Below, piece by piece: positions 25,097-33,792 of a DNA stretch of 64,000 nt. The stretch comes from UBA4722 sp044221135. GTDB lineage: Bacteria; Pseudomonadota; Gammaproteobacteria; DSM-16500. How positions within the stretch are numbered: position 1 is the first letter of the stretch; each line of letters opens with the position of its first letter. The stretch spans positions 4,632-68,631 of the forward strand of contig JBGAPT010000008.1 in the NCBI GenBank assembly GCA_044221135.1, given 5' to 3'. Under the pieces are notes generated by a model that saw only the letters and a list, made by a program, of their open reading frames with translations, was not told where the DNA came from and ran no database searches. The position numbers and the translations under genes are program-made.

Positions 25097-28000
25097 ATGT
25101 TGCATCAATTAGTTGAAAAAAATGCTATCGCCCATCCTCATCAAAATGCCCTGCAATTCCATGATGAAACCTTAACTTATGAACAGCTGAATGTGCGTGC
25201 TAACCAACTGGCGTATGTTTTATTATCAGAAGGTATTGCACCGCAGGATTATGTCATCGCCAATACAGAGCGATCGATAGATCAAGTCGTCGTATTTTTA
25301 GCTCTTTTAAAAATAGGTGCTATTTATGTTCCACTCTCTACGGATGACCATCCAGAGAGTCGATTACAGCAAATGGTTAAAGACTGTTCCCCCAAATTAA
25401 TAATAACTAACTCAGATAGACCTGAACTCAAAATCAGTAGCGCTATGCCGCGCTCTTTTGATATGCGCTCAGCAGTAGAACAAATTAACGCCGCTTCTAA
25501 AGAAAATCCTAACGTTGCTGGTTTGCACAACAGCATGATTGCCTATACCGCTTATTCCTCGGGTACAACTGGACAACCTAAAGGTATTCCCATTAGACAT
25601 AATGGGATGATCGAGTACTGGAAACCGGTACTAGAAGCAAATCTAACACACAAAGCACCACACGTACTAGCAAATGTATCTACAGATTTTGATGCACATA
25701 TCTGGGAGTATTTAATGGCGTGGACTTTTGCTTCTACTTTACACCTCACAGACAAAGAAACACGAAAAGATTCAGAAAAACTGGCTGAGTTTATTACTCG
25801 TCATCAGATAACAGATATGACTTTAACACCTGCCGTATTAAGAACATTTACGGATGAACAAGTCGAAGTATTTTCAACCAGCTTGAAAGCTGTTTATTCT
25901 ACAGGTGAGGCTTGCACCACAGAGATTGTCAGAAAATATGATCAATATGAAATAGGAATATGGAATTGCTACGGACCTACAGAAGCGACGTTTGGTTTGT
26001 CCATGGTACGTTGTGAGCTAAACAACTTTCATAAACAACAAGCGCCTATTGGTTTACCTCCACTCAATAGCGGAGTAACAGTAACCATAGTAAATGAGAC
26101 AGGAGCCGAAGTAGCAGATGGAGAGGCTGGTGAACTTGTTATTCACTCACCTTATCTCACACCGGGTTATTTGAACGTTGAAAGCAAGAGTTTTACAAAT
26201 GAAAATCTCAGTTATAACACAGGCGATAGGTTTGTAAAACAAGGCACACTACTATACTGCCATGGTCGTCTTAATGCTCTTTCTCATATTAAAATACGCG
26301 GGCAATTCGTTGATGTGGCAGGCGTTGAAAATACATTACGCGAGTTCCCTTCTGTTCAAGATGCCTGCGTTATCCTTCGAGATGATATTGCTCAACATCA
26401 AGAACCCATATTAGTTGCATTTGTAGTTTATCAAGAACCGTCCATGATGAACATGCGTGCACTAAGAGCGCATTGCGCTACCAAGCTGAGCGATTTTTCT
26501 ATTCCTACTTTTTTTATGTCTCTTGATAGCATGCCGTTGATGACAGGGAGTGATAAAGTAGATAGAAAAGCTTTAGCAAACAAACAAATTACTTTTGAAA
26601 GAGATCAGAGTACCGTCTCCTATACCCCTCCTGCTAGCACTCTAGAACAAGAATTGGTAGCTATATGGAAAGAAGTTCTCTACAGCTCTAAAGACATTGA
26701 AATTGGAATTACAGATGTATTTTACGAAATTGGTGGAAATTCTATTAATGCCATCTACCTGGCAAGAAAACTAAAGGAAAAGTACGATGTATCCCTCTCT
26801 CTTGGCATGTTACACGAGTTAGAACAATTCACTATCCAGCACTTAGCAGTTGCTATTTCTAAAGAATTAGCCAAAAAAGAAAGGCTCGAATGTGTTAAAT
26901 CCGCCAAAAAAGATGATACAACACCCTTATTTCTTTTACCGCCCCTCTCAGGCGAGTCCAGCAGTGGTACTTACAACCCACTCGTTCGCGAGCTAACAAT
27001 ACCACAAAGAGTTTATTATCTAGACGCACCTACTTCGGGTCATCTAAGGAGCAGCCGCTCTATTGCAGACTTAGCGGATTTCTACTTAGGTTGCATGCTT
27101 GCGGAACACCCCAAGGGGCCTCTTCATATTGTCGGATGGTCATCGGGCGGGCTTTTAGCTTATGAAATTGCTCGTCAGGCTGAAGAACGTAGAATACCTG
27201 TAGAATTTGTAGGAATTATAGATGAACCCGTGCCATCCTTTGTGAGCGAACAGGATCCTGAATCATTTGCTAAAGCACTTATTAAGCTTGTAGAACATTT
27301 TAGCGCACGGCATCACTTTTCTGTAGATATTGATGATGTTGCCACATTAGCGCGTATGAGCAAAGAAGAACAAATAAAGACTGTTTTTAAAAAAATCCAA
27401 GCTTGTTCTCTTTCACCTGTCAGTAGAAGTATCATGGATTATGTTGAGAATTTTCTACTAGCCAACATAGTCTATCATCCTAATAATAGATTACAAAAAA
27501 CACCGCTTACTGTTTTCATCACCTCTGAAACCCAAAGAGAACATGCTGAAAATAAAACAGCTTCTACAGCATTAGCCTGGGCTGAATACAGCAATGCACG
27601 TGTCACTGTACATGAGGTTCATGGTGATCATTTCTCTATCATGAGAGAACCTACAGAAATTGCTGATAAAATAAGTCAATGCGTACATCCTCAAACACCT
27701 AAAAAGAAAGAGGAGATGGCTCACGATACGTCCGCTTTGCCAACATTAGACTTAAGTTACGGCTCACAATCTCCATTGGCCGAAAGAAAAGATGCAACAA
27801 CAGAAACTACAAAAAGCTATACCCATAAAGTAAGCTCGTCACAACAAAATTTGCAAAAAGAGCAACCCCATAAAAAACAAGTTAAACGAGAATTCGATGA
27901 AGAACAAAAAGTACAAACACCACAGATCTGGTTCACGCGTCAAATCCAACAAGAACGAGCCACGCGAGCATGGCTCCTGAGACAATTTCAAGTCGAAAAA

Positions 28001-28450
28001 GAAAAACAAACATCTCTATTCATCGCCATGCAGCACATACAATATTGCTTATACACCCATGTAAACGACGAATCGACTCCAATACTAACCCTTCAAATCT
28101 TACAACTAACAGAGCAAATACGCTTATCTAAAGACACAGAAACATACTTGGCAACACATTTCTATTGTTCTCAAGATAGAGAAAGGCAATTATTAGATCG
28201 TCAGAGACAAAATCAAAATGGAGTACCAACACAAAAATTAGCGCCTAGAAATGGATTTTTTCCCTCCTGTCCTGAAAATGCAAACACACTTAACAACAGC
28301 CCAGTTGTTGCACCCGGCAGATTTTCCTCTTCTTATTGTTACACCAATATATTTAATAAGCATGGCCAGAGAGATGGATCTGCTGCAACAACATCCAGCC
28401 AACTTGTTCCAAACAGAATGACATTAAGCAGGACACCATCTCAAACATAA
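25097..28450 (+). CDS. single-module NRPS-like protein (A-T-TE) with C-terminal tail
   Basis: A 1117-residue protein. An adenylation domain spans about residues 1-505: YSSGTTGQPKG at about 151-161, NCYGPTEATFG, YNTGDRF and the catalytic-lysine region SDKVDRKAL. A carrier domain follows at about 520-600 with phosphopantetheine Ser 549 in EIGGNSINA. A thioesterase at about 615-865 has GWSSG (nucleophile Ser 682) and HGDHFS (His 845). There is no condensation domain, as in NRPS-like enzymes that make aryl or alpha-keto acid dimers. The last about 250 residues are polar, Gln/Thr/Ser-rich, with one helical Arg/Gln-rich stretch, and match no domain I know. It stands alone, without tailoring or export genes. 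Confidence 0.88.
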   Translation: MLHQLVEKNAIAHPHQNALQFHDETLTYEQLNVRANQLAYVLLSEGIAPQDYVIANTERSIDQVVVFLALLKIGAIYVPLSTDDHPESRLQQMVKDCSPKLIITNSDRPELKISSAMPRSFDMRSAVEQINAASKENPNVAGLHNSMIAYTAYSSGTTGQPKGIPIRHNGMIEYWKPVLEANLTHKAPHVLANVSTDFDAHIWEYLMAWTFASTLHLTDKETRKDSEKLAEFITRHQITDMTLTPAVLRTFTDEQVEVFSTSLKAVYSTGEACTTEIVRKYDQYEIGIWNCYGPTEATFGLSMVRCELNNFHKQQAPIGLPPLNSGVTVTIVNETGAEVADGEAGELVIHSPYLTPGYLNVESKSFTNENLSYNTGDRFVKQGTLLYCHGRLNALSHIKIRGQFVDVAGVENTLREFPSVQDACVILRDDIAQHQEPILVAFVVYQEPSMMNMRALRAHCATKLSDFSIPTFFMSLDSMPLMTGSDKVDRKALANKQITFERDQSTVSYTPPASTLEQELVAIWKEVLYSSKDIEIGITDVFYEIGGNSINAIYLARKLKEKYDVSLSLGMLHELEQFTIQHLAVAISKELAKKERLECVKSAKKDDTTPLFLLPPLSGESSSGTYNPLVRELTIPQRVYYLDAPTSGHLRSSRSIADLADFYLGCMLAEHPKGPLHIVGWSSGGLLAYEIARQAEERRIPVEFVGIIDEPVPSFVSEQDPESFAKALIKLVEHFSARHHFSVDIDDVATLARMSKEEQIKTVFKKIQACSLSPVSRSIMDYVENFLLANIVYHPNNRLQKTPLTVFITSETQREHAENKTASTALAWAEYSNARVTVHEVHGDHFSIMREPTEIADKISQCVHPQTPKKKEEMAHDTSALPTLDLSYGSQSPLAERKDATTETTKSYTHKVSSSQQNLQKEQPHKKQVKREFDEEQKVQTPQIWFTRQIQQERATRAWLLRQFQVEKEKQTSLFIAMQHIQYCLYTHVNDESTPILTLQILQLTEQIRLSKDTETYLATHFYCSQDRERQLLDRQRQNQNGVPTQKLAPRNGFFPSCPENANTLNNSPVVAPGRFSSSYCYTNIFNKHGQRDGSAATTSSQLVPNRMTLSRTPSQT

Positions 28451-28511
28451 AGCCTCATGATCGATCTATCACGTTTCCTTCGTTCCGGTCGCGAGGACTT
28501 TACATTATGCG

Positions 28512-29306
28512 TTACACCGCTACCTCAGCTTTAATATGGGGGTGCGCCTGATAATTCGTTATTTCAAAATCTTCAAATTGATAATCAAACAAAGAAGCAG
28601 GCTTACGTTTTAAATGCAACGTCGGCAATGCAAAAGGTTCGCGCGATAACTGCAAATTAACTTGCTCCACGTGATTAGAATAAATATGACAGTCACCTCC
28701 TGTCCAAATAAACTCACCCACTTCTAAGTTACATTGCTGTGCAATCATGTGTATTAACAAAGAATAGGAAGCAATATTAAAAGGCACACCTAAAAAAGAA
28801 TCTGCGGAACGCTGATATAACTGACAAGATAATTTATTTTGTACTACATAAAATTGAAATAATAGATGGCATGGAGGCAATGCCATCTTAGACAGCTCAC
28901 CTACATTCCACGCGCTCACAATTAAACGTCTTGAATCGGGATTTTTTTTAATTTGGTCGACAACATTACTCATCTGATCAATGATCTGACCGTCTGTCGT
29001 TTGCCAGGCACGCCATTGTTTACCATAGACAGGGCCTAAATTCCCGTGGCTATCTGCCCACTCATCCCAGATAGTCACTTTATTCTCGTGCAGGTAATTG
29101 ATATTCGTTTCCCCACGCAAAAACCACAATAACTCATAAATAATACTACGCAGCGATAATTTTTTTGTAGTCACTAATGGAAATCCCTTCCTCAAATCAA
29201 AACGCATTTGATAAGCAAAAGTACTGATTGTTCCTGTGCCCGTGCGATCTTTTTTTTCTATACCGTAATCACGAATATGTCGTAAAAAATCTAAATATTG
29301 CTGCAT
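28512..29306 (-). CDS. thyA: thymidylate synthase
   Basis: ThyA converts dUMP to dTMP with methylenetetrahydrofolate. Starting at the ATG at 29306 (MQQYLDFLRH) gives 264 residues, the E. coli length; an upstream start would add 11 residues. The catalytic cysteine is in ALPPCHLLFQFYV, followed by the QRSADSFLGVPFNIASY signature. The start overlaps the lgt stop by 16 bases, the lgt-thyA arrangement of many gammaproteobacteria. Confidence 0.97.
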   Translation of the reverse strand: MQQYLDFLRHIRDYGIEKKDRTGTGTISTFAYQMRFDLRKGFPLVTTKKLSLRSIIYELLWFLRGETNINYLHENKVTIWDEWADSHGNLGPVYGKQWRAWQTTDGQIIDQMSNVVDQIKKNPDSRRLIVSAWNVGELSKMALPPCHLLFQFYVVQNKLSCQLYQRSADSFLGVPFNIASYSLLIHMIAQQCNLEVGEFIWTGGDCHIYSNHVEQVNLQLSREPFALPTLHLKRKPASLFDYQFEDFEITNYQAHPHIKAEVAV

Positions 29307-30103
29307 GTTTTCTTTACTCTTTCTGAGGCATAAGCCCAAATAAACATTCCAATGCCAAGAATAAACATAGGCAAAGATAATAATTGTCCCTTAGTCAGCC
29401 AACCGAATGCAACAAAACCAATTTGCATATCGGGTTCTCTAAAAAATTCTACACAAAAACGAAAAAACCCATAACACAGTAAAAATAAACCCGATACTGC
29501 CCAACGTGGTCGCGGTTTTTGTGAGTAAAACCATAAAATAATAAACATCACGACACCTTCAAGCAAAAACTCATACAATTGCGAAGGATGTCGCGGCAAA
29601 CGACCCCCATTTGGAAAAATCATGGCCCAAGGCACATCCGTCACACGCCCCCATAATTCACCATTAATAAAATTGCCAATACGTCCAGCAGCTAATCCTA
29701 TAGGTACCACAGGCGCAACAAAGTCAGTCAAATCCACTACCGACTTATTTATCTTGTGAGCATATAATCCTAGCGCAAAAATCACCCCCAGTAATCCACC
29801 ATGAAAAGACATACCGCCTTCCCACACTTTGAATAACGACAAGGGATGAGACACTAAACTAGGCCACGCATAAAACAACATATACCCTAACCGACCACCG
29901 ATAATAATACCTAATGCAGCGTAAAAAAGTATATCCGACAATTGTTCAAAGGTAAAACCACGCGCAAAATGCGAATGCTTGATGCGCAACGCCAACACAC
30001 CCCAACAAACCGCAAAACTAAAAAGATACATCAACCCATACCAAAAAATGGAGAAAGGGCCAATATGAAACGCCACTGGATTAATATCTGGATGATAAAT
30101 CAT
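29291..30103 (-). CDS. lgt: prolipoprotein diacylglyceryl transferase
   Basis: Lgt adds diacylglycerol from phosphatidylglycerol to the lipobox cysteine of prolipoproteins, in the inner membrane. The 270-residue, seven-helix protein contains the Lgt signature GRIGNFINGELWGR and the conserved YGLMYLFSF and HGGLLG segments. It is the enzyme needed for IcmN, LolB and the small lipoproteins found here. Confidence 0.97.
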   Translation of the reverse strand: MIYHPDINPVAFHIGPFSIFWYGLMYLFSFAVCWGVLALRIKHSHFARGFTFEQLSDILFYAALGIIIGGRLGYMLFYAWPSLVSHPLSLFKVWEGGMSFHGGLLGVIFALGLYAHKINKSVVDLTDFVAPVVPIGLAAGRIGNFINGELWGRVTDVPWAMIFPNGGRLPRHPSQLYEFLLEGVVMFIILWFYSQKPRPRWAVSGLFLLCYGFFRFCVEFFREPDMQIGFVAFGWLTKGQLLSLPMFILGIGMFIWAYASERVKKTCSNI

Positions 30104-30247
30104 TACTAATTCCCGTTAACATTACGCGATGGGAGATTCTGAAGAGGGAGAATCGCGATTCTCCTTCTTCAGTGCAAGCGTCAGCTTTGCTGACGCGCAG
30201 CATATAAACAAGAAAGAAATTCCCGCGCTTTTTAGCGGGAGCTTCTG
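30098..30247 (-). repeat. PalA repeat, full-length copy in reverse orientation
   Basis: Read on the minus strand it runs dyad 1 (GCTCCCGCTAAAAAGCGCGG), dyad 2 GCGTCAGC-AAA-GCTGACGC (30178-30196), dyad 3 GGAGAATCGCGATTCTCC and the tail CTCCCATCGCGTAATG. It separates rppH from lgt. Confidence 0.75.
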
Positions 30248-30252
30248 ATAAA

Positions 30253-30753
30253 TCATTTTTTCTTCTGTTCCCAAAATCGTTTTGATAACACAATACGTGC
30301 AAATTCTTTCATTGCCATGCTATATACTCTTCTTTTAAAAGCCACAACCTGTGTTAAAGGATACCAATAAGAAACCCATGCCCATGAATCAAATTCAGGG
30401 CTATCCGTTGCACTCAGATTAATCTGTGTATCTTTATTAACAAGCTGTAATAAAAACCATTTTTGCTTTTGCCCTATGCAAATCGGTTTTGAATAATGCC
30501 GAATCAAGCGCGCTGGCAAACGATATCGCAACCAACGACGTGTAGTGCTCAATACTTTAACATCTTCTGCTTTCAGTCCAATCTCTTCATTCAATTCACG
30601 AAACATCGCTTGTTCTGGCGTTTCATTGTCTTTCAACCCTCCTTGAGGAAATTGCCAAGCCATTTTTCCAATACGCTTTGCCAAAAAGAGTTGTCTTTTA
30701 GTATTGACTAAAATAATACCGACCCCATGTCTAAAGCCTTCTTCATCAATCAC
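30253..30753 (-). CDS. rppH: RNA pyrophosphohydrolase RppH
   Basis: A Nudix hydrolase that removes pyrophosphate from mRNA 5' ends and so starts their decay. The 166-residue protein has the N-terminal EEGFRHGVGIILVN and a complete Nudix box starting GGLKDNETPEQAMFREL and ending EEIGL. Family segments KRIGKMAWQFPQGG and WVSYWYPLTQVVAFKR are present. It precedes lgt and thyA in the same direction, as in E. coli. Confidence 0.95.
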   Translation of the reverse strand: MIDEEGFRHGVGIILVNTKRQLFLAKRIGKMAWQFPQGGLKDNETPEQAMFRELNEEIGLKAEDVKVLSTTRRWLRYRLPARLIRHYSKPICIGQKQKWFLLQLVNKDTQINLSATDSPEFDSWAWVSYWYPLTQVVAFKRRVYSMAMKEFARIVLSKRFWEQKKK

Positions 30754-30875
30754 TTTATATCACTCATTAAATCATCATGCTGGTCATTTTTTCAAAAAAC
30801 ATGTTATACAGCAAACCTATTTTATTAGTTTAGGAATATAATACACTTCTTGCAGCCTGAATGAGACTGAAACCT

Positions 30876-31610
30876 ATGCATATCCGAATATTAGTGAATG
30901 GCGCCCATGGCAAAATGGGCCAACTGGCTGTCAAAATAATAGAGGAACACCCTGATTTTCTATTAGTCGGCACCACACAACGAAATAATGATCTGGCCAC
31001 TGAAATTAAAAAGAACGAAGCACAAGTCGTCATCGACGTAACTCATGCTGAATCTGTCTTAAAAAATGCCAATATTATTATTGATACGGGCGCACACCCT
31101 GTTATAGGGACAAGCGGCCTGCTACCCGATCAAGTTAAATTATTACAAGAACGCTGCGCCAAACTCAAGTTAGGAGGTCTTATTGTGCCTAATTTTTCCT
31201 TAGCAGCGATATTAATGATGAAATATGCACAAGAAATAGCAAAATATTTTCCACAAGTTGAAATTATTGAAATGCATCATGCCAGTAAAACAGACAGCCC
31301 ATCGGGAACAGCCATTCGCACAGCTGAAATGCTAGCCAAAGCGCGCTTGCATACACCTCCGATAATAAAAAATACCCACGAGACTCTTGCTGGTGCACGC
31401 GGTGCGGCCTATCAACAAATTCCTATTCATTCAATACGATTACCCGGTGTTATGGCAAACCAGCAAATTATTTTTGGTGATCATGGAGAAACACTGACTC
31501 TGCGCTATGACACTATTGATCGGAGTTGCTATGCGCCCGGGATTATTTTGGCGTGTCAAAAAGTCTTACTGTTAGATCAGTTGGTCTATGGATTGGAGCA
31601 GATTATTTAA
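30876..31610 (+). CDS. dapB: 4-hydroxy-tetrahydrodipicolinate reductase
   Basis: DapB reduces hydroxy-tetrahydrodipicolinate in lysine and diaminopimelate synthesis. From the ATG at 30876 it has 244 residues, a little shorter than E. coli DapB (273). It has the NAD(P)H-binding loop NGAHGKMGQ near the N-terminus and the catalytic segment HHASKTDSPSGTA with His and Lys. An ATG five codons earlier is possible. Confidence 0.94.
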   Translation: MHIRILVNGAHGKMGQLAVKIIEEHPDFLLVGTTQRNNDLATEIKKNEAQVVIDVTHAESVLKNANIIIDTGAHPVIGTSGLLPDQVKLLQERCAKLKLGGLIVPNFSLAAILMMKYAQEIAKYFPQVEIIEMHHASKTDSPSGTAIRTAEMLAKARLHTPPIIKNTHETLAGARGAAYQQIPIHSIRLPGVMANQQIIFGDHGETLTLRYDTIDRSCYAPGIILACQKVLLLDQLVYGLEQII

Positions 31611-31664
31611 GCTTATTATTTCAGAATTAAGTTAATAAATTTGAGATCCATATCATTTTGCTAG

Positions 31665-31680
31665 ATACTATACATAGTAT
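31665..31680. promoter_or_regulatory. 16-bp dyad in the dapB-kdp gap
   Basis: ATACTAT-AC-ATAGTAT is a perfect seven-base inverted repeat 55 bases after dapB and 101 bases before the first kdp frame. It could be an operator for the kdp operon or a remnant; no regulator is encoded beside it. Confidence 0.35.
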
Positions 31681-31701
31681 TTTGTAACTGCTCCTCCCGC
31701 A

Positions 31702-31733
31702 CCGTCATTGCGAACGAAGCGAAGCAATGACGG
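31702..31733. repeat. hairpin repeat CCGTCATTGC...GCAATGACGG
   Basis: A ten-base perfect stem enclosing GAACGAAGCGAA. The same type of hairpin is scattered in many proteobacterial genomes. Here it lies between dapB and the kdp operon and may act as a transcription terminator for dapB. Confidence 0.55.
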
Positions 31734-31780
31734 CATAAGAGAGAGTCGCCCAAGTTTGAATACCACAGGGAACCTCGATC

Positions 31781-31879
31781 ATGGCAGATCTTTTATTCAT
31801 CAGTATTGCACTCATTTTCTTTATCTTCTGCTTTGCACTGATTCACTTTTTTGATGCCCTATCAAGGAGCACGGAATGA
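31781..31879 (+). CDS. small membrane protein upstream of kdpF
   Basis: A 32-residue frame (MADLLFISIALIFFIFCFAL ...) with one membrane helix, ending in an ATGA overlap with kdpF. Small hydrophobic frames just ahead of kdpF are common in kdp operons of other bacteria, so I think it is real. No role is known to me. Confidence 0.6.
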   Translation: MADLLFISIALIFFIFCFALIHFFDALSRSTE

Positions 31880-31962
31880 GCTTGTATTTAATGTGCGGCA
31901 TTATTGCATCGCTGCTGTTTGTCTACTTATTAATAGTATTGTTTAAACCAGAAGCTTTCTAA
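31876..31962 (+). CDS. kdpF: potassium-transporting ATPase small subunit KdpF
   Basis: A 28-residue single-helix peptide with the typical ending LIVLFKPEAF. KdpF stabilises the KdpABC complex. Its start overlaps the preceding stop by four bases and kdpA begins 12 bases after its stop. Confidence 0.85.
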   Translation: MSLYLMCGIIASLLFVYLLIVLFKPEAF

Positions 31963-31974
31963 TAAGGTTACGCC

Positions 31975-33792
31975 ATGACGGAAAATGGTATCCTCCAACT
32001 TATAGTATATCTTTTCATTATTATTGTTTGTACCAAACCGCTAGGCTGGTACATGGCTCAGATTTATGAAAACAAGCCTTGCGGCTTGAATCGCTTACTC
32101 CGACCCCTTGAACATTTCATTTATCAATTAAGCGGCGTGCAACCTCAGCAAGAAATGGGATGGAAGAAATACCTCTATACCATGCTTATTTTCAACTTGG
32201 TTGGTTTTCTTGCTGTTTATACAATTCAACGATTACAATATTATTTGCCACTGAACCCACAACATTTTTCTGCAGTGCCACCCACTATTTCTTTCAATAC
32301 AGCAGCCAGTTTTATCACGAATACAGATTGGCAAGCTTATAGTGGCGAACGCACATTAAGTTATCTGACTCAAATGATCGCACTGACTGTGCAAAATTTT
32401 TTATCTGCTGCGACAGGAATGTCTTTGCTCATTGCATTCATTCGTGGTCTCGCTAGGCAGGAAACCCACAGTCTTGGTAATTTCTGGGTCGATACGGTGC
32501 GTGGAATACTTTATATTTTACTACCTCTTTCTTTCATTTTAGCGATTGCTTTATCTGCTCAAGGCGTTATCCAAAATTTCAAGCCTTATCAAAAAATACA
32601 CTTGCTAGAAGCGATCCATTACCAACAACCCAAACAAGACGCCTCTGGACAGCCCATGAAAAATACGCAAGGCAATCCAATAATAGAAAAAGTAACGATG
32701 ACAGAACAAGAAATTCCCATGGGGCCTGTCGCATCACAAATTGCGATTAAACAATTAGGCACTAATGGCGGTGGATTTTTTAATACAAACTCAGCGCATC
32801 CTTTTGAAAACCCTACACCTCTCTCTAATTTTTTAGAAATGCTGGCTATTTTACTCATTCCTGCCGCGTTTTGTTATACCTTTGGCATCATGGTTAAAGA
32901 TAAGCGACAAGGGTGGGCCCTATTTTTAACAATGCTAATCTTATTTATCCCATTGGCTACCATGACTATCTATGCTGAACAAAAAGGAAACCCTATCCTG
33001 ACCCACATGGGTATTGACCAAACAGCCAAACCCAATCTTTATCCGGGCGGCAATATGGAAGGAAAAGAAACTCGCTTTGGTATTGTGAATTCTGCACTCT
33101 GGGCTGTCGCAACGACAGCTACTTCGAATGGTTCTGTTAATTCTATGCATGATTCATTTACGCCATTGGGTGGATTAATTCCGATTTGGTTAATGCATTT
33201 GGGTGAAGTGGTATACGGTGGACTAGGATCAGGTTTATATGGAATGTTGATGTTGGTTATGATCACTGTTTTTGTTGCAGGTTTAATGGTCGGCAGAACA
33301 CCTGAATATTTAGGGAAAAAAATAGAACCTTTTGAAATGAAAATGGTCACTGTCGCTGTGCTCATTATGCCATTAGTGGTGTTGGTGTTAACAGCTATAG
33401 CATCTGTTACACCGATGGGTGTTTCTTCTATTGCGAATCCTATCGCACATGGCTTTTCTGAAATCTTGTATGCATTTACCTCCATGGGCAATAATAATGG
33501 CAGTGCTTTTGCTGGGCTCGATGCAACGACACCGTTTTATACTATAGCAGGTGGCGTAGAAATGCTGCTCCTACGATTTTGGATTGCAATCTCTGTACTT
33601 GCAGTTGCAGGATCACTGGCACATAAAAAATTAATGCCAGTCAACTCTGGCACACTACCTACACATACCTTACTTTTTATTATTTTACTGATAGGAGTAA
33701 CCTGTATTTTAGGTGCTCTTACTTTTTTTCCAACACTTGCCTTAGGGCCTATTGCTGAATATCTTAGACTAGGAGTCATGTATGCCCACTAA
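31975..33792 (+). CDS. kdpA: potassium-transporting ATPase subunit KdpA
   Basis: KdpA is the potassium channel-like subunit of the high-affinity KdpFABC pump. At 605 residues it is slightly longer than E. coli KdpA (557); the surplus includes a loop around residues 210-240 (GQPMKNTQGNPIIEK). Conserved segments are TNGGGFFNTNSAHPFENPTP, TATSNGSVNSMHDSFTPLGG and TSMGNNNGSAF, which line the selectivity filter. It overlaps kdpB by 11 bases. Confidence 0.96.
   Translation: MTENGILQLIVYLFIIIVCTKPLGWYMAQIYENKPCGLNRLLRPLEHFIYQLSGVQPQQEMGWKKYLYTMLIFNLVGFLAVYTIQRLQYYLPLNPQHFSAVPPTISFNTAASFITNTDWQAYSGERTLSYLTQMIALTVQNFLSAATGMSLLIAFIRGLARQETHSLGNFWVDTVRGILYILLPLSFILAIALSAQGVIQNFKPYQKIHLLEAIHYQQPKQDASGQPMKNTQGNPIIEKVTMTEQEIPMGPVASQIAIKQLGTNGGGFFNTNSAHPFENPTPLSNFLEMLAILLIPAAFCYTFGIMVKDKRQGWALFLTMLILFIPLATMTIYAEQKGNPILTHMGIDQTAKPNLYPGGNMEGKETRFGIVNSALWAVATTATSNGSVNSMHDSFTPLGGLIPIWLMHLGEVVYGGLGSGLYGMLMLVMITVFVAGLMVGRTPEYLGKKIEPFEMKMVTVAVLIMPLVVLVLTAIASVTPMGVSSIANPIAHGFSEILYAFTSMGNNNGSAFAGLDATTPFYTIAGGVEMLLLRFWIAISVLAVAGSLAHKKLMPVNSGTLPTHTLLFIILLIGVTCILGALTFFPTLALGPIAEYLRLGVMYAH

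Noticed and set aside
33039..33491. Long antisense frames in kdpA and kdpB
   Set aside because: They are complementary to strongly conserved coding sequence and have no ribosome binding sites or family features.
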